The notes: generated by a model not told the origin, from the sequence alone. Counted from the stretch's first letter, positions 24,488-33,156 are shown. The stretch is 64,000 nucleotides of DNA from Micromonospora aurantiaca ATCC 27029 (GCF_000145235.1 NC_014391.1:5154001-5218000); one strand, 5' to 3'. A program made the numbers and translations.

Positions 24488-25039
24488 TCAGCGCAGGTAC
24501 GCGAGGATGCCCGGCAGCGGGTCGGCGGCCACGGCGGTGTCGACCACCAGGCGCGGGCCGATCAGCGGCTCGTACTCGGCCCGGCGGCGCAGCGTCTGCT
24601 CCCAGGTGCCGTGCTCCTCGGGCGGGCGGGCCTCGACCCGGCGGCGGTGCTCCGCCTCGTCGCCGCAGTGCACCTCGATCACCCGCAGCGGCACGCCGGC
24701 CCGTTCGGCCACGTCGTGCCAGAGGCCCCGGGCGCTGGCGACCGGGTTCACCGCGTCGACCACCACGCTGAGCCCGAGGCCGAGCTGCACCTCGGCCAGC
24801 CCGGCGACCGCGCCGTAGGCGGCCATGCCGGGTACGTCGCCGGTGAGGCCGTAGCGGTGCAGGGCGCGCTCGACCGGGTCGACCGGCAGGACCGGGGCGC
24901 GCAGGGCGGCGCCGACCCGGGCGGCGAGCGTGGTCTTGCCCACGCCCGGCAGCCCGGCGAACGCGACGAGCACCGGACCGCCGCCGCCGGGGCGGACCTC
25001 CGGGTCCACCCCTCCGGCCGGGGCCGCCGGGCCGGTCAC
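24488..25039 (-). CDS. P-loop kinase-like ATPase (AAA_33 type)
   Basis: 183 residues with a Walker A motif, FAGLPGVGKTTLAARV (about 28-40), and VVVDAVNP as a likely Walker B strand, then an Arg-rich lid (EHRRRVEARPPEEHG). The fold resembles small-molecule kinases of the zeta-toxin/gluconate-kinase group. The substrate is unknown. It overlaps the upstream PfkB-family gene by 4 nt (ATGA), so the two products may act in one pathway. Confidence 0.8.
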   Translation of the reverse strand: MTGPAAPAGGVDPEVRPGGGGPVLVAFAGLPGVGKTTLAARVGAALRAPVLPVDPVERALHRYGLTGDVPGMAAYGAVAGLAEVQLGLGLSVVVDAVNPVASARGLWHDVAERAGVPLRVIEVHCGDEAEHRRRVEARPPEEHGTWEQTLRRRAEYEPLIGPRLVVDTAVAADPLPGILAYLR

Positions 25040-26010
25040 AGCAGGTGCGGCCGGACGTCCTCGGCGGCCGCGTCACCGTACGACTCGGCGAGTCGCTTCA
25101 CGAACAGGTCGCGGCGGACCTCGTACTCCTGGCCGCCGAAGTTCTCCAGCACGAGCGTGGCCAGCAGGCAGCCGACCTGGGCCGCCCGCTCCAGGCCGAC
25201 GCCCCAGTCGAGCGCGGCGAAGAAACCGGCCCGGAAGCCGTCGCCGACACCGGTCGGGTCGACCGCCTGCATCTCCCGCGCGATCGGCACCCGGATCGTG
25301 CCGATCTCCCGGCCGGCGATCTCCACACCCTGCTTGCCCAGCGTGGTGACCCGCACCTTGACCCGGTCCAGCAGTTGCTCGTCGGTAAGGCCGGCCTTGC
25401 TCTGGAGCAGCGACTTCTCGTACTCGTTGGTCATCAGGTAGTCGGCACCGTCGATCAGGCCGAGCACGTCCTCGCCGTCCATCCGGGCCAGCTGCTGCGA
25501 CGGGTCGGCGACGAAGGAGTAGCCGCGGTCCCGGCACTCGCCGGAGTGCCTGATCATCGCGGCCGGGTCGTTGGCGCTGACCAGCACCAGGTCCAGACCG
25601 CCGAGGCGCTGCGCCACCGGGGCCAGCTCGATGTTGCGGGCCTCGCTCATCGCCCCGGCGTAGAAGGAGGCGATCTGGCACATGTCGGTGTCGGTGGTGC
25701 AGACGAAGCGTGCGGTGTGCGCGACCTCGCTGACGTGCACCGAGTCGCAGTCGACGCCGTGGCGCTCCAGCCAGGAGCGGTAGTCGGCGAAGTCGGCGCC
25801 GACCGCGCCGAGCAGCACCGGGCGCAGCCCGAGCTGGGCCATGCCGAAGGCGATGTTCGCCGCGGTGCCGCCGCGGCGGAGCACCAGCTCGTCGACGAGG
25901 AAGGACAGCGAGACCTTGTCGAGCTGGTCGGCGATGAGCTGGTCGGCGAATCGGCCGGGGAAGCTCATCAGGTGGTCGGTCGCGATCGAGCCGGTCACGG
26001 CGATCTTCAT
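25036..26010 (-). CDS. adoK: PfkB-family kinase, adenosine-kinase-like
   Basis: 324 residues. MKIAVTGSIATDHLMSFPG starts the fold, with a GGTAANIAFGMAQLG sugar-binding region and a catalytic DPTGVGDGFRAGF with Asp as base. This type, sitting beside ctaC and erpA, matches mycobacterial Rv2202c, an adenosine kinase of PfkB type (recall). It would phosphorylate adenosine to AMP for purine salvage. ATG 26010 is chosen because family homology begins there; an in-frame ATG 8 codons upstream is unlikely. Confidence 0.82.
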   Translation of the reverse strand: MKIAVTGSIATDHLMSFPGRFADQLIADQLDKVSLSFLVDELVLRRGGTAANIAFGMAQLGLRPVLLGAVGADFADYRSWLERHGVDCDSVHVSEVAHTARFVCTTDTDMCQIASFYAGAMSEARNIELAPVAQRLGGLDLVLVSANDPAAMIRHSGECRDRGYSFVADPSQQLARMDGEDVLGLIDGADYLMTNEYEKSLLQSKAGLTDEQLLDRVKVRVTTLGKQGVEIAGREIGTIRVPIAREMQAVDPTGVGDGFRAGFFAALDWGVGLERAAQVGCLLATLVLENFGGQEYEVRRDLFVKRLAESYGDAAAEDVRPHLL

Positions 26011-26134
26011 GTCAACCCTCGGGGTCGGGAGCACGGCGCGGTCAGCCTACCGGCCCCCGGGCCGCACGGACGGCGGTCGGTCACCAACCGGTCGATCGGC
26101 GCACATCCGGACGTCACGCGCAGGGGTACGACGA

Positions 26135-26170
26135 AACGGCGGGCCGCCCCATCCGGGACGGCCCGCCGTT
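26135..26170 (-). terminator. 12-bp hairpin after erpA
   Basis: Arms 26135-26146 (AACGGCGGGCCG) and 26159-26170 (CGGCCCGCCGTT) are exact reverse complements, 19 nt past the erpA stop on the minus strand. Confidence 0.75.
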
Positions 26171-26188
26171 GTCGGTCGGTCTGTCGAC

Positions 26189-26557
26189 TCAGCTGAAGGA
26201 GTCGCCGCAGGCGCAGGAGTTGCCCGCGTTCGGGTTGTCGATGGTGAAGCCCTGGGCGTCGATCCGGTCGGCGAAGTCGATGGTGGCGCCGGCCAGGTAG
26301 GGGGCGCTCATCCGGTCGACGACGACCTCGACACCGTCGAAGTCGGTGACGACGTCACCGTCGAGCGAGCGCTCGTCGAAGAACAGCTGGTACCGCAGGC
26401 CGGAGCAGCCACCCGGCTGCACGGCGACCCGGAGCCGCAGGTCGTCGCGGCCCTCCTGCTCGATCAGGGCCTTGACCTTCTGCGCCGCGACGTCGGTGAG
26501 GACGACGGTGCTGGGGGCCTTGGCCTCGGTCGACTCGGTCTGCGCTGGCGTGGTCAC
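26189..26557 (-). CDS. erpA: A-type iron-sulfur cluster carrier
   Basis: 122 residues of the HesB/IscA/ErpA family. The three ligand cysteines are in QPGGCSGLRYQL and NSCACGDSF. It inserts Fe-S clusters into apoproteins; nearby clients could be the Rieske protein and NadA. GTG 26557 is chosen: GGGAGA lies about 9 nt upstream and the extra 15 codons of the longer frame lack homology. The first 20 residues (TTPAQTESTEAKAPS) are a disordered tail. Confidence 0.92.
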   Translation of the reverse strand: MTTPAQTESTEAKAPSTVVLTDVAAQKVKALIEQEGRDDLRLRVAVQPGGCSGLRYQLFFDERSLDGDVVTDFDGVEVVVDRMSAPYLAGATIDFADRIDAQGFTIDNPNAGNSCACGDSFS

Positions 26558-26697
26558 GTGGAAGTCTCCCTGCGCGGTATGAGGTCCGGACGTCCTGGCC
26601 AACGCCGCACGTCCGCCAGTGATTCCCGGTGTGGTCCGTCTTTCGATCGTACGCCGCCTCCGGCGTCACCACCCGGCGGCGTGACCAGCGGAACCGG

Positions 26698-27834
26698 TCA
26701 GCGGCTCCATTGCCGCGCCAGGCGGGCGCCGAGCGCGCGCAGCCCTTCGGCCGGGCGGGCCATCGCCGCGTCCACTCCCCCGTGCTCCTCGCCGCCGAAG
26801 TGCTCCACGAGGCTGTGCGCCTCGGTGACACCGGCCGCCGCCGCCTCCCGCCGCCCGGTGCTCACCCGTCCCGCCAGCACCACGCAGGGCACGCCCCGGT
26901 CCCGGGCCGCCCCGGCCACACCGGCGACCACCTTGCCGCGCAGTGACTGGTGGTCGAACGAGCCCTCGCCGGTGATCACCAGGTCGGCGGCGTCGAGCGC
27001 GGCGTCCAGCCCCACCGCGCGGGTGACCAGGCCGATGCCGGATTCGCACCGGCCGCCGAGCGCCAGCACCGCCGCACCGAGGCCGCCCGCGGCGCCGCCG
27101 CCGGGCAGCGCGCCCAGCCCGGACGGGCAGCCGGGCAGGCGCTCGGTCAGCACCTCCGCCCAGCGGGTCAACGCGGCGTCCAGCAGCAGCACGTCGGCCC
27201 GGTCGGCGCCCTTCTGCGGGCCGAAGACGCTGCTCGCGCCGTGCAGCCCGAGCAGCGGGTTGTCCACGTCGGTGGCGGCGACGAGCGTCGCGCCGCGCAG
27301 CCGGGGCTCCCCGTCGAGCGCGGCCACATCGGCGAGCGCCGCGCCGCCGTACGGCAGGGCCCGGCCGGCGCCGTCCAGCGGCGTGACGCCCAGCGGGACG
27401 AGCATCCCGGCGCCCCCGTCGTTGGTGGCCGAGCCGCCCAGCCCCACCACCACCGTCCGCGCGCCCGCCTCGACCGCGGCGGCGACGAGCAGCCCCAGCC
27501 CGTACGAGGTGGTGGCCTTCGGGTCGCGTTCGGCGGCGGTGAGCAGGTGCAGTCCGCACGCCTGCGCGCTCTCCAGGTACGCCGTGCCGTCGTCGGTGAG
27601 CAGGATCTCACCGGCGGCCGGGCGGCCCAGCGGGTCGACGGTGGGCACCGGCACCCGGCGTCCGCCGAGCGCCCCGGCGAGCACGTCGACGAACCCCGGC
27701 CCGCCGTCGGCGAGCGGCCGGGCCAGCAGGTCGTCGCCGGGCGCGACGTCACGCCAGCCGTCGGCCACCGCGGCGGCCACGTCGGGGGCCGACAGCGTGC
27801 CGGCGAACTTGTCCGGACAGAGCAGCACGCGCAT
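26698..27834 (-). CDS. Glycerate kinase (type I, GlxK-like)
   Basis: 378 residues of PF02595. MRVLLCPDKFAGTLSAPDVA, ARPLADGGPGFVDVL, VVGLGGSATNDGGAGML and ITGEGSFDHQSLRGKV are signature segments of the glycerate-2-kinase family, which phosphorylates D-glycerate for entry into glycolysis. ATG 27834 is chosen at the family N-terminus. A same-family gene (Rv2205c by recall) follows erpA in mycobacteria too. It diverges from nadA, 67 bp away. Confidence 0.92.
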   Translation of the reverse strand: MRVLLCPDKFAGTLSAPDVAAAVADGWRDVAPGDDLLARPLADGGPGFVDVLAGALGGRRVPVPTVDPLGRPAAGEILLTDDGTAYLESAQACGLHLLTAAERDPKATTSYGLGLLVAAAVEAGARTVVVGLGGSATNDGGAGMLVPLGVTPLDGAGRALPYGGAALADVAALDGEPRLRGATLVAATDVDNPLLGLHGASSVFGPQKGADRADVLLLDAALTRWAEVLTERLPGCPSGLGALPGGGAAGGLGAAVLALGGRCESGIGLVTRAVGLDAALDAADLVITGEGSFDHQSLRGKVVAGVAGAARDRGVPCVVLAGRVSTGRREAAAAGVTEAHSLVEHFGGEEHGGVDAAMARPAEGLRALGARLARQWSR

Positions 27835-27901
27835 GCGCAGCAGTGTGGCAGGCCACATCGGGGACGGCTGCGCGGTGGTCGCGCTGTGGGACCATGGGGG
27901 C

Positions 27902-29077
27902 GTGACTTCGACCTGGGTTGAGCCGTCCAACACCGCCACGGCGCTGCTGCTCCTCGGCCGCGGCAGCGACCCCGCCACCGAGCGTGGCGTGGAGTGTCCG
28001 GGTGATCTCCCCGCGCCGAGCGACCCCGACCTGGTGGCCCGTGCCGCCGCCGCGAAGGCCGCGCTCGGCACGAAGGTGTTCGTCCTGGGCCACCACTACC
28101 AGCGCGACGAGGTGATCCAGTTCGCCGACGTGACCGGCGACTCGTTCAAGCTGGCCCGGGAGGCGGCCGCCCGCCCGGACGCGGAGTACATCGTCTTCTG
28201 CGGCGTGCACTTCATGGCCGAGAGCGCGGACATCCTCACCTCGGACGCGCAGAAGGTGATCCTGCCCGACCTCGCCGCCGGCTGCTCGATGGCCGACATG
28301 GCGGTGCTGTCGCAGGTCGAGGCCGCGTGGGACACGCTCACCGATCTGGGCATCGCGGCGGAGACCGTGCCGGTGACGTACATGAACTCCTCGGCGGACA
28401 TCAAGGGCTTCGTCGGCCGCAACGGCGGCGTGGTCTGCACCTCGTCGAACGCCAAGCGGGCCCTGGACTGGGCCTTCGAGCAGGGCCGCAAGGTACTGTT
28501 CCTGCCCGACCAGCACCTCGGCCGCAACACCGCGGTGCTGGAGATGGGCTTCTCGCTCGACGACTGCGTGCTCTACGACCCGCACAAGCCGAACGGCGGG
28601 CTGACCCCGGAGCAGCTGCGCGACGCGAAGATGATCCTGTGGCGGGGTCACTGCTCGGTGCACGGCCGGTTCACGCTCGACAGCGTCAACGACGTACGCG
28701 AGCGGGTGCCGGGCGTGAACGTGCTGGTGCACCCGGAGTGCCGCCACGAGGTGGTGAACGCCGCCGACCTGGTCGGCTCGACCGAGTTCATCATCAGGAC
28801 CATCGAGGCGGCCCCGGCCGGCTCGGCGTGGGCGGTGGGCACCGAACTGAACCTGGTGCGCCGGCTCGCGCTGGCCCACCCGGACAAGCAGATCATGTTC
28901 CTCGACCGGGCGGTCTGCTACTGCTCGACGATGAACCGGATCGACCTGCCGCACCTGGTCTGGGCGCTGGAGGAGCTGGTCGCCGGACGCGTGGTCAACC
29001 AGATCACCGTCGACCCGGAGACCGCCCGACACGCCCGGTCGGCGCTGGACCAGATGCTCGCCCTTCCGGGAGCCTGA
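27902..29077 (+). CDS. nadA: Quinolinate synthase A
   Basis: 391 residues. It condenses iminoaspartate with DHAP to quinolinate in de novo NAD synthesis. LGHHYQRDEVIQFADVTGDS begins the fold. The three 4Fe-4S cysteines appear in FCGVHFMAE, HPECRHEV and VCYCSTMNR. GTG 27902 is the likely start. nadB and nadC are not in the window. The cluster requirement fits the neighbouring erpA and desulfurase genes. Confidence 0.96.
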   Translation: MTSTWVEPSNTATALLLLGRGSDPATERGVECPGDLPAPSDPDLVARAAAAKAALGTKVFVLGHHYQRDEVIQFADVTGDSFKLAREAAARPDAEYIVFCGVHFMAESADILTSDAQKVILPDLAAGCSMADMAVLSQVEAAWDTLTDLGIAAETVPVTYMNSSADIKGFVGRNGGVVCTSSNAKRALDWAFEQGRKVLFLPDQHLGRNTAVLEMGFSLDDCVLYDPHKPNGGLTPEQLRDAKMILWRGHCSVHGRFTLDSVNDVRERVPGVNVLVHPECRHEVVNAADLVGSTEFIIRTIEAAPAGSAWAVGTELNLVRRLALAHPDKQIMFLDRAVCYCSTMNRIDLPHLVWALEELVAGRVVNQITVDPETARHARSALDQMLALPGA

Positions 29078-29174
29078 TCACCGTCGGTGACCCCGCTGGC
29101 ACGGAAACGCACCGGACACCCCGGTTCGTGCCCTCGCTGGCGATGTGACCGATTCCATTCCCGTCACGGAGGGC

Positions 29175-29180
29175 TATGCT
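29175..29180 (+). promoter_or_regulatory. Possible -10 box (TATGCT) for murA
   Basis: GGGCTATGCT at 29171-29180 gives a good -10 match. It would place the transcript start near 29187, inside the longest open frame and upstream of the TTG start at 29292. This argues against the most upstream start codon. Confidence 0.4.
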
Positions 29181-29291
29181 GCCGGGGCGACGACACACGC
29201 GGCCCGTTTTCCCATGACCGCGTTCCGGGTAGCGATGAACTTCGTGCACCCATCACTAGACACGGCAGCACCCAACGCGCTGGAGGTTGCG

Positions 29292-30647
29292 TTGACCGAC
29301 GACGTCCTGGTCGTACACGGAGGCACTCCGCTTGAAGGGCGGATCCGCGTGCGCGGCGCGAAGAACCTGGTGTCCAAGGCGATGGTGGCCGCCCTGCTGG
29401 GCGACACACCGAGCCGGCTGTTCGACGTGCCGCGTATCCGTGACGTCGAGGTGGTCCGCGGTCTGCTCGGCCTGCACGGCGTGAAGGTCAGCGATGGCGT
29501 GGAGGAGGGCGAACTCGTCTTCGACCCCACGAACGTCGAGAGCGCCAGCACCGACCAGATCAACGTGCACGCCGGGTCCAGCCGGATCCCGATCCTGTTC
29601 TGCGGCCCGCTGCTGCACCGGCTCGGCCACGCCTTCATCCCCGACCTGGGCGGCTGCCACATCGGCCCGCGCCCGATCGACTTCCACCTCCAGGCGCTGC
29701 GCGAGTTCGGGGCCACCGTCGAGAAGACGCCGGAGGGCCTGCACCTGTCCGCGCCCAACGGGCTGCACGGCACGAAGTTCGCGCTGCCGTACCCGAGCGT
29801 GGGCGCCACCGAGCAGGTGCTGCTCACCGCGGTGATGGCCGAGGGCGTCACCGAGCTGCGCAACGCGGCGGTCGAGCCGGAGATCATCGACCTCATCTGC
29901 GTGCTCCAGAAGATGGGCGCGATCATCAAGGTGCACACCGACCGGGTGATCGAGATCCAGGGCGTCAAGAAGCTGCACGGCTACACCCACCGGCCGATCC
30001 CGGACCGGATCGAGGCGGCCAGCTGGGCGGCGGCGGCGCTGGCGACCCGCGGTCACGTCGAGGTGCTGGGCGCCCAGCAGGCCGACATGATGACCTTCCT
30101 GAACATCTTCCGGTCGGTCGGCGGCGAGTACGAGGTCACCGACCTGCGTCCGCCGCGCGGCGGCAGCCCGGGCCAGGAGGGCGGCATCCGGTTCTGGCAC
30201 CCGGGCGGTGAGCTGAACGCGGTGGCGCTGGAGACCGACGTGCACCCCGGTTTCATGACCGACTGGCAGCAGCCGCTGGTGGTCGCGCTCACCCAGGCCC
30301 GGGGCCTGTCGATCGTCCACGAGACGGTCTACGAGCAGCGGCTCGGCTACACCGAGGCGCTGAACACGATGGGCGCCAACATCCAGGTCTACCGGGACTG
30401 CCTCGGCGGCACCCCGTGCCGCTTCGGCCGGCGCAACTTCAAGCACTCCGCGGTGATCGCCGGGCCGAGCAAGCTGCACGCAGCCGACCTGGTCATCCCG
30501 GACCTGCGGGCCGGGTTCAGCCACCTGATCGCGGCGCTGGCCGCCGAGGGCACCTCCCGGGTGTACGGCGTGGACCTGATCAACCGCGGCTACGAGGACT
30601 TCGAGGCCAAGCTGGCCGACCTCGGCGCCCACGTCGAGCGTCCCTGA
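29292..30647 (+). CDS. murA: UDP-N-acetylglucosamine 1-carboxyvinyltransferase (second-type MurA)
   Basis: 451 residues from TTG 29292, which has GGAGG 5 nt upstream; the frame remains open up to 29145, and ATG 29214 is a possible alternative start. The enzyme adds enolpyruvate to UDP-GlcNAc, the first step of peptidoglycan synthesis. RVRGAKNLVSKAMVAALL holds the Lys-Asn pair. DLGGCHIGPRPIDFHL holds the catalytic cysteine, so fosfomycin sensitivity would be expected. It resembles the second actinomycete MurA (about 450 aa, with FLNIFRSVGG and RFWHPGGELNAVALETDVHPGF) rather than the housekeeping copy. Confidence 0.9.
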   Translation: MTDDVLVVHGGTPLEGRIRVRGAKNLVSKAMVAALLGDTPSRLFDVPRIRDVEVVRGLLGLHGVKVSDGVEEGELVFDPTNVESASTDQINVHAGSSRIPILFCGPLLHRLGHAFIPDLGGCHIGPRPIDFHLQALREFGATVEKTPEGLHLSAPNGLHGTKFALPYPSVGATEQVLLTAVMAEGVTELRNAAVEPEIIDLICVLQKMGAIIKVHTDRVIEIQGVKKLHGYTHRPIPDRIEAASWAAAALATRGHVEVLGAQQADMMTFLNIFRSVGGEYEVTDLRPPRGGSPGQEGGIRFWHPGGELNAVALETDVHPGFMTDWQQPLVVALTQARGLSIVHETVYEQRLGYTEALNTMGANIQVYRDCLGGTPCRFGRRNFKHSAVIAGPSKLHAADLVIPDLRAGFSHLIAALAAEGTSRVYGVDLINRGYEDFEAKLADLGAHVERP

Positions 30648-30663
30648 CCGTCCCGTTCCGCGT

Positions 30664-30684
30664 CGCGACAGCGCCCCTGTCGCG
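30664..30684 (+). terminator. 8-bp hairpin after murA
   Basis: CGCGACAG (30664-30671) and CTGTCGCG (30677-30684) pair around a 5-nt loop, 17 nt after the murA stop. Confidence 0.6.
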
Positions 30685-30703
30685 GCGCCGCGACCGGAAG
30701 CGG

Positions 30704-30740
30704 CCGCGCCCGGTGCACCCGTGATGTGCACCGGACGCGG
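30704..30740 (+). terminator. 15-bp hairpin before DUF3043 gene
   Basis: Arms 30704-30718 and 30726-30740 (CCGCGCCCGGTGCAC / GTGCACCGGACGCGG) pair with one mismatch around a 7-nt loop. It is a second, stronger terminator for murA, placed 9 nt before the TACCCT box of the next gene. Confidence 0.65.
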
Positions 30741-30749
30741 CCGGTTGGC

Positions 30750-30755
30750 TACCCT
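30750..30755 (+). promoter_or_regulatory. -10 box of leaderless promoter (TACCCT)
   Basis: TACCCT ends 6 nt before the GTG at 30762 and no ribosome site is present. Confidence 0.5.
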
Positions 30756-30761
30756 TGCCGC

Positions 30762-31367
30762 GTGCCGTCGCTGTTTCGCCGCAAGCCCGCCGACCTCGTC
30801 GAGGATTCCGTCACCACTGTGACGACCGACGAGGAGTCCGCCGCCCGCCCTCGGGGCTACACGCCCAGCAAGAAGGAACTCGGGCAGGTCACGCCGAAGC
30901 GTCCGGTCGCCGGTCGCCGGCCGACCGCGCCGGCGAAGCCGCTGACCAAGGAGGAGGCCCGCGCGCAGCGCCGCGCCGCCCGCGCCGAGGCCGCCGCCGA
31001 GTTCCGCCGCGAGGGCGGCCCGCGTGACCGGGGCCCCGAGCGGCTGCTGGCCCGCAACGTGGTCGACTCCCGCCGTACGATCGGCACCTGGTTCTTCGGC
31101 GGCGCGCTGATCGTGCTGTTCGGCTCCAACCAGGCCATGCCGCCGATCGTGCGGCTGCTGTCGAACGTGCTCTGGGGCGCGCTGGCGCTCGGCGTGCTGA
31201 TCGACTCGATCCTGATCTCCCGGAAGATCAAGCGGCTGGTCCGCGAGCGCTTCCCCAAGAGCACCGAGAAGCTCGGCTCGCTCTACTTCTACGCGATCAT
31301 GCGGTCGATCACGTTCCGCCGGATGCGCGCGCCCGCGCCCCGCGTGAACATCGGCGACAAGGTCTGA
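30762..31367 (+). CDS. DUF3043 membrane protein
   Basis: 201 residues. An N-terminal charged segment (PSLFRRKPADLVEDS, then GYTPSKKELGQVTPKRPVAG) is typical of DUF3043. An Arg/Ala/Glu-rich helix follows (residues 72-100), then two membrane spans (about 107-127 and 131-150) and a basic tail. Function unknown. The same family lies beside glycerate kinase and cobT in mycobacteria (Rv2206, recall). GTG 30762 is supported by the TACCCT box. Confidence 0.88.
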   Translation: MPSLFRRKPADLVEDSVTTVTTDEESAARPRGYTPSKKELGQVTPKRPVAGRRPTAPAKPLTKEEARAQRRAARAEAAAEFRREGGPRDRGPERLLARNVVDSRRTIGTWFFGGALIVLFGSNQAMPPIVRLLSNVLWGALALGVLIDSILISRKIKRLVRERFPKSTEKLGSLYFYAIMRSITFRRMRAPAPRVNIGDKV

Positions 31368-31384
31368 CCGGACCGGCCCCGACT

Positions 31385-31417
31385 CGGCCCCTCCCCGCCC
31401 CCGGCGGTGAGGGGCCG
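31385..31417. terminator. 9-bp hairpin between convergent genes
   Basis: CGGCCCCTC (31385-31393) and GAGGGGCCG (31409-31417) pair around a 15-nt C/G-rich loop. It lies between the stops of DUF3043 (31367) and azlD (31438). Confidence 0.55.
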
Positions 31418-31437
31418 TTCTCGTGCGAGGACCGGCC

Positions 31438-31746
31438 TCAGGCCACGCCGAGCAGGCGCAGCACCGCGGTGGTGGCCGCCGCCGCGACCACGACCAGCAC
31501 GAACGGCGCCCGGCGCCAGGCGAGCAGCAGGCCGACGAGCACCCCGGCGGGCCGGGCGTAGCCGGCGAAGCCGCCGGCCTCGGTGAGCGCCGCGGTGGCG
31601 GCGAGCGCGGCAAGCAGCGTGGCGGCGCCGATCGGCAGCAGGTGACGGGACCACTCCGGCAGGTCCAGCCGGTCCCGCAGCAGCACCCCGGCGACGCGGA
31701 AGCCGTAGGTGCCGGCGGCCAGCGCGAGGATCACGGCGATCAGCAC
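31438..31746 (-). CDS. azlD: AzlD family branched-chain amino acid exporter subunit
   Basis: 102 residues with three to four membrane spans (LIAVILALAAGTYGFRVAGVLL; LPIGAATLLAALAATAAL; GVLVGLLLAW; APFVLVVVAAAATTAVLRLL). This size and pattern match AzlD, the small partner of AzlC. It overlaps azlC by 7 nt. The pair exports branched-chain amino acids or related analogues. Confidence 0.85.
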   Translation of the reverse strand: MLIAVILALAAGTYGFRVAGVLLRDRLDLPEWSRHLLPIGAATLLAALAATAALTEAGGFAGYARPAGVLVGLLLAWRRAPFVLVVVAAAATTAVLRLLGVA

Positions 31747-32528
31747 GAGACCTCCCCGGCCCGTACGCTCCGGCCGTCAGCCGCTTCGTCAGCGGTCCCG
31801 TCCGGCGCGGCATCCGGATCGGGCGACGCAGCCGTCACATCGGACGGCGCGGCGGGTAGCCGGCGGCGGGCCAGTAGCGGCAGGGCCAGCGCGGCGAGCG
31901 CGAGCAGCACCGGCAGCCCGGCCGGCAGCAGCGGGGTCGCCAGCACGGCGAGGCCGGCGCCGAGGAGCGCCACCCGGCGGGTCTCCCGGTCGCGCAGGCT
32001 GGGCAGCAGCAGTGCTGCCAGCCCGGCGGGGAACGCGGCGTCGAGTCCCAGCGTCGCCGGGTCGCCGGCCGCGCCGCCGGCGAGCACGCCGAGCGCGGTG
32101 CCGGCGTTCCAGGCCAGGAACAGCAGCACCCCGGCGAGCCAGAACGCCCGGCGCCGCTCCGGCCCGGCCGGGCGGGCCAGCGCGAACGCTGTGGCCTCGT
32201 CGGTCATCAGGTGGCTGCCGAGCAGCCGTTGCGCGCGCCGCGGACCGAGCGCACCACCGAGGGCCAGGCCGAACGGCAGGTGGCGGGCGTTGAGCAGCAG
32301 ACCGGCGAGGACCGCCGCGAGCGGGCTGCCGGCCGCGACGAGCCCGACGGCCATGAACTGGGCGCCGCCGGCGTAGACGACCGCCGACATGGCGAGCGTG
32401 GCCCAGACGGGCAGGCCGGCGGCCACCGCCACGGCGCCGAACGACGCGCCCACGGCGAGCATCGCCGCGCCGATGGCGGCGACGTCGCGGAGCACCCGGG
32501 CGTCGCCCGTTCGGTATGCCGTACGCAT
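31740..32528 (-). CDS. azlC: AzlC family branched-chain amino acid exporter
   Basis: 262 residues with about seven membrane helices. The AzlC signature AVGASFGAVAVAAGLP, AVVYAGGAQFMAVGL and NARHLPFGLAL is clear. A hydrophilic C-terminal tail of about 40 residues is unusual in length. ATG 32528 is chosen; ATG 32534 is a close alternative. It is divergent from an XRE-cupin regulator 67 bp away, the common arrangement for a repressor controlling this exporter. Confidence 0.88.
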   Translation of the reverse strand: MRTAYRTGDARVLRDVAAIGAAMLAVGASFGAVAVAAGLPVWATLAMSAVVYAGGAQFMAVGLVAAGSPLAAVLAGLLLNARHLPFGLALGGALGPRRAQRLLGSHLMTDEATAFALARPAGPERRRAFWLAGVLLFLAWNAGTALGVLAGGAAGDPATLGLDAAFPAGLAALLLPSLRDRETRRVALLGAGLAVLATPLLPAGLPVLLALAALALPLLARRRLPAAPSDVTAASPDPDAAPDGTADEAADGRSVRAGEVSC

Positions 32529-32556
32529 GTCCATTATCCTGAACGGAAGCACGCTG

Positions 32557-32572
32557 GTTCGTCAAACCGAAC
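32557..32572. promoter_or_regulatory. Candidate operator GTTCG-N6-CGAAC
   Basis: Inverted half-sites 32557-32561 and 32568-32572 lie in the 67-bp spacer between divergent azlC and the XRE-cupin gene. A further GAACG at 32541 may be an extra half-site. Function is inferred from position only. Confidence 0.4.
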
Positions 32573-32595
32573 AAACCGACCGATGGAGCGAACAT

Positions 32596-33156
32596 ATGGC
32601 GATCGACCCCGCTCCCCCGCTCGCCACCATCGCCGCCGCGCTGCGCCGCGAGCGTGAACGGGCGGGCCTGTCGCTCACCGAGCTGGCCCGCCGCGCCGGG
32701 ATCGCCAAGTCCACCCTGTCCCAGCTGGAGTCCGGGTCCGGCAACCCCAGCGTGGAGACGCTCTGGGCGCTCGGCGTGGCGCTGGACGTACCGTTCAGCC
32801 GCCTGGTCGAACCACCCACCGCCGCCGTCCGCGTGGTCCGGGCCGGGCAGGGGCCCCGGATCCGGTCCGAGCACGCCGACTTCTCGGCCACCCTGCTCGC
32901 GGCCGGGGCGCCGCACGCCCGGCGCGACGTCTACGTGATGGAGCTGGAACCCGGCGCGGTACGGCTCGCCGAGGCGCACACCCCGCGCAGCGTCGAGCAC
33001 GTCGTGGTAGCCGCCGGGCGGATGCGGGTCGGCCCCGAGACCGACCTGGTCGAGCTGGAGCCGGGCGACTACGCCACCTTCCCCGGTGACACCCCGCACC
33101 GGTACGAGGCGCTGGCCCCCGGCACCTTCGCCGTACTCGTCATGGAGCACCCGTGA
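32596..33156 (+). CDS. XRE-family regulator with C-terminal cupin
   Basis: 186 residues. The helix-turn-helix is SLTELARRAGIAKSTLSQLESG (about 25-46). A small cupin follows (residues 100-186) with SVEHVVVAAGRMRVG and LEPGDYATFPGDTPHRYEA. This architecture usually senses a small ligand, and AzlCD beside it suggests control of amino-acid export. GGAG precedes ATG 32596 by about 7 nt. Its 3' end overlaps the convergent ABC ATPase gene by 17 nt. Confidence 0.9.
   Translation: MAIDPAPPLATIAAALRRERERAGLSLTELARRAGIAKSTLSQLESGSGNPSVETLWALGVALDVPFSRLVEPPTAAVRVVRAGQGPRIRSEHADFSATLLAAGAPHARRDVYVMELEPGAVRLAEAHTPRSVEHVVVAAGRMRVGPETDLVELEPGDYATFPGDTPHRYEALAPGTFAVLVMEHP

Noticed and set aside
25841..27901. 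The long 5' extension of the nadA reading frame
   Set aside because: It runs antisense through adoK, erpA and glycerate kinase; NadA homology begins after GTG 27902.
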